64,000 nt of DNA from Penelope pileata (Eukaryota; Chordata; Aves; Galliformes; Cracidae), in contig WBMW01005063.1 of NCBI GenBank assembly GCA_013396635.1, forward strand, positions 248,001 to 312,000, read 5' to 3'. The translations under genes were made by a program, and so were the position numbers. The notes beneath the pieces are model-generated. The model ran no database searches. It had not been told where the DNA came from and was given only the letters and a program-made list of their open reading frames with translations. Below, in pieces: positions 61,663-64,000 of this stretch (positions are counted from its first letter, which is position 1; every line of letters begins with the position of its first letter).

Positions 61663-61794
61663 CTTAAGTGAATTTAACGCAAACTTAGAGAAGAGGGTAT
61701 TTTAAAAGGTTCAACACTTAAGTTTGATTCTAGATCTCAGACCTCAAAATATGAGGGTAAGGTACAAATCTAATGCAGATTTTCCATTTCACCT

Positions 61795-61829
61795 ACCAAC
61801 CAACCAACCCAACCAACCAAATCAACCAG
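61795..61829. repeat. (CAAC)n microsatellite, imperfect
   Basis: About eight CCAA-type units with one extra C and one T substitution. Confidence 0.88.
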
Positions 61830-62779
61830 TGAACTCAACAACGCTGAAATCCACTACTAAGTGTACAAAGGAGGAGGAAAAACTGTCAGGCACGGAGTCT
61901 GGTTTCTTCCCCTTACGTCAGTGTTTTGCAACTGAAGTTATAACGGATGTGTACCTTGGACTGAAATCTCCAAGCCAAATCCTTAAACTGGTGTAACTGT
62001 GTTACAGTTCAGACTGGAATGACACCACACTAACACTGTGAACTGCCAGCGAGTGAAAACAATCACAGTGAGAAGGAGCAACCTGAATAACGATGTCATT
62101 TCACCGAATGAATAAAAACCCAGGTTCTGGTAATTTTAGCAATAGCAAAGCTCCAAGAGGCATTTAGCAAGATACTTCTTGAAACATACACAATTCGTAT
62201 TTTCTTGGTTTCCAAAATAACTGGAGATACTTTATCTTGATATTTTGTTTCGTCTTCTATCACTGCAACATGCAAGTGGAAAAATACATGATGTCTAGTG
62301 GTCAGGCTCCATTTACACTTCATAAGGGTGGGCAGTGGGCTTTTCTGACCACCCTGAGGCTGGAATTCATTTCTATTACTGTCTCCAGGTCTATGGTTCT
62401 TCATGCTTAAAGACTGCTGTGATTCATAACAGACATTCCTCTTCCTTTCTCACTAAAAGATACCTTCCGAGCACGTTCAGCTCTGTGATAGAGAGGAGAG
62501 GGTCTCTCCATAAAGTCCTTAGAAGATTTATTTGGATACTTGAAAAGCTGGGCTAAAAAGCTTCATTACTGTATAAAACGTGAACCTATCGAGCCCGCCA
62601 GTAGGACAGTATTGGGCTGGAAACTGCAAGACAGTTTTTTCCTCAGTTTTTCCTTGTGAGGCTCTTTTTATTTTTGACATTGAAAAATATTTGTCATTTG
62701 TTTGGAATAGATTCTCAGATTTATATAGTATAAGGACAAAATGAACTAAAGCCTTTGAGAAAATTAATACCTGTTTATT
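61830..62779. other. noncoding sequence, nothing firmly recognised
   Basis: A minus-strand frame at 62404-62096 contains an acceptor-like atttttccacttgcatgttgcag-type tract (near 62,265) followed by VIEDETKYQDKVSPVILETK. There is no matching donor, so it is not called as an exon. Confidence 0.45.
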
Positions 62780-62930
62780 AAAAGTAGAGTTCCACCAGGG
62801 AGGCTGAGGAGAGCCACGAGAGACAGAGCGCTTCCCAAAGGCGCCGACAAGGAACTTGCACTCGGGTCTCCCACTCTGCTGCCTTTCTGCACCATTTAGC
62901 CGTTTGGCCATTGCTACATGCTGACTTATC
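62780..62930 (-). mobile_element. possible tRNA-like SINE or other old dispersed repeat
   Basis: Read on the minus strand, this starts ggccaaacggctaaatgg (loosely like a pol III A-box). It continues through gtgggagacccgagtgcaag and ttcc, which resembles a B-box context seen in tRNA-derived SINEs of sauropsids. It then runs into a GC-richer body and tttaataaacaggtatt. It is clearly more GC-rich than its surroundings, and the frame across it (62528-62911) is probably incidental. An LTR-like origin is an alternative. Identification is from memory of pattern only. Confidence 0.3.
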
Positions 62931-64000
62931 TACCCAATTTTGAGGTGAATCCTAGATCCAAGTACTGACAACAGAATTTACAAACTTGACTCAGGATTAG
63001 GAGTTCCTCTAGCCGCCTGGGTACAAGAAATTGGGAATTCCGTGGGTTAGTACTGCAGCAGCAGAAATCCACTGGAAAACTCACCCTCGGGGTCTGAGTT
63101 CTGTGCTGCCTGAGGACAGGCGCAGGTCAGGTTATTCTACAGAACAAAACATCAGAACCATAACAACAATTTTTTTGGCCCTAAAAGTCACCATTGCCTG
63201 AGAAAGGAAGCAAATTGCAATCACTAATTGCAGCTTGTCAGAACCAAGCGTTTCTCACTGTTCAGTGTAATTGGGAACAGTACTACCAAACAGATTCCAC
63301 TTCTAAAAACATGACATACTGTCTCCTTTTCCTGCCTTTGAAAACACTGAAAAGCTCTCATTTTATTAAAAGTGCATAATAGGACATGTACTTTTTTGGA
63401 AATAGAAAGTACATATTTGTCCTGAGTATTTCTAGATTGGATTTCAGGACAGTCATAAATCTGTTTTAGAAAATACCTGGGCAAGCAGCGATGGTTTGAT
63501 TGCACGGAATGCTTCACAGTAACTAGCAGACTGAACTGGATTTCTTTTTTCAAAGGCTAAAATCAAAGTTAATCTAATCTAACACAATTCAGCTGAACTT
63601 CCTGGACGAAAGGACAGTGCAGGCGGTCCACTTAGAAGACTTACTTAGTTTTTATTTTTTTTAAAGGATTTTCAGAAATAATGATGTAACTTGGAGTCTC
63701 ACACTCCAAAGCCACTCCTGGAAAAGCCATCCATAGTAAAATTTCAAAAAGCACATTAATGATTTAGGAATGTAAATTCTCTTTTTGAAATTGAGGCAGG
63801 CACTTAGAAGCTTAATTCTTCTAAAAGTATAGGCGACTCTACATTATAACTCTACAGTTCTCATGCATATAACCCAGGTAATATGAGCTGTTTATTTTTA
63901 AAGAACTATTGCGAATGGCAAGCTATTTTTCAACTGATGTTCAAGCAAATAAAGAGACTGTATTATACTTTCCGCAGACTGTTTTTATATTGGAGTCTGA
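62931..64000. other. noncoding sequence, nothing recognised
   Basis: AT-rich end of the window. Frames at 63194-63379 (plus) and 63224-63553 (minus) overlap antisense and show no domain. Confidence 0.5.

Noticed and set aside
1..64000. CRISPR arrays, operons, prophage, rRNA or canonical tRNA genes, complete endogenous retrovirus
   Set aside because: No regularly spaced repeats, ribosome-binding-site spacing, gene packing, cloverleaf genes or paired LTRs were seen. The sequence is vertebrate noncoding DNA.

Overview
The window reads as nuclear DNA of a bird, or less likely another sauropsid. It is AT-rich and CpG-poor, with no operons, no prokaryotic-style gene packing and no mammalian Alu or L1. 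The only transposons recognisable with confidence are pieces of CR1 (chicken repeat 1), the dominant avian LINE. This is low-gene-density intergenic or intronic sequence from a large chromosome. No gene can be named with confidence.

Layout. 1-14,040: unique-looking noncoding DNA with one 5'-truncated CR1 near 1 kb, an ambiguous base in an A-run at 8,384 and two short tandem duplications. 14,041-14,975: a longer, decayed CR1 with part of ORF2. 15-30 kb: noncoding, with simple repeats and two perfect palindromes (23.8 kb, 29.1 kb). 30-36.3 kb: a pair of adjacent hairpins, three CR1 pieces and a possible much older LINE. 36.3-51.8 kb on the minus strand: an open frame abutting a CR1 insertion (36.3-36.8 kb), the longest open frame in the window (about 217 codons, 43.2-43.9 kb) and a coiled-coil-like candidate exon (51.7 kb). 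60.6-62.9 kb: a minus-strand polyadenylation-like signal with open frames upstream, plus several simple and tandem repeats and a tRNA-like SINE-type fragment.

The best gene evidence is the minus-strand frame at 43.2 kb. It is long for chance in DNA of this composition, has a plausible splice acceptor and ends in a Lys/Leu-rich helical tail. It may be the last coding exon of an unidentified gene whose earlier exons include the 51.7 kb segment. Plus-strand exon-like segments at 22.6, 33.3 and 48.5 kb are weaker. Almost all other open frames of 60-150 codons are what chance gives in 64 kb. No CRISPR array, tRNA or rRNA gene, complete endogenous retrovirus or bacterial-type system was seen.
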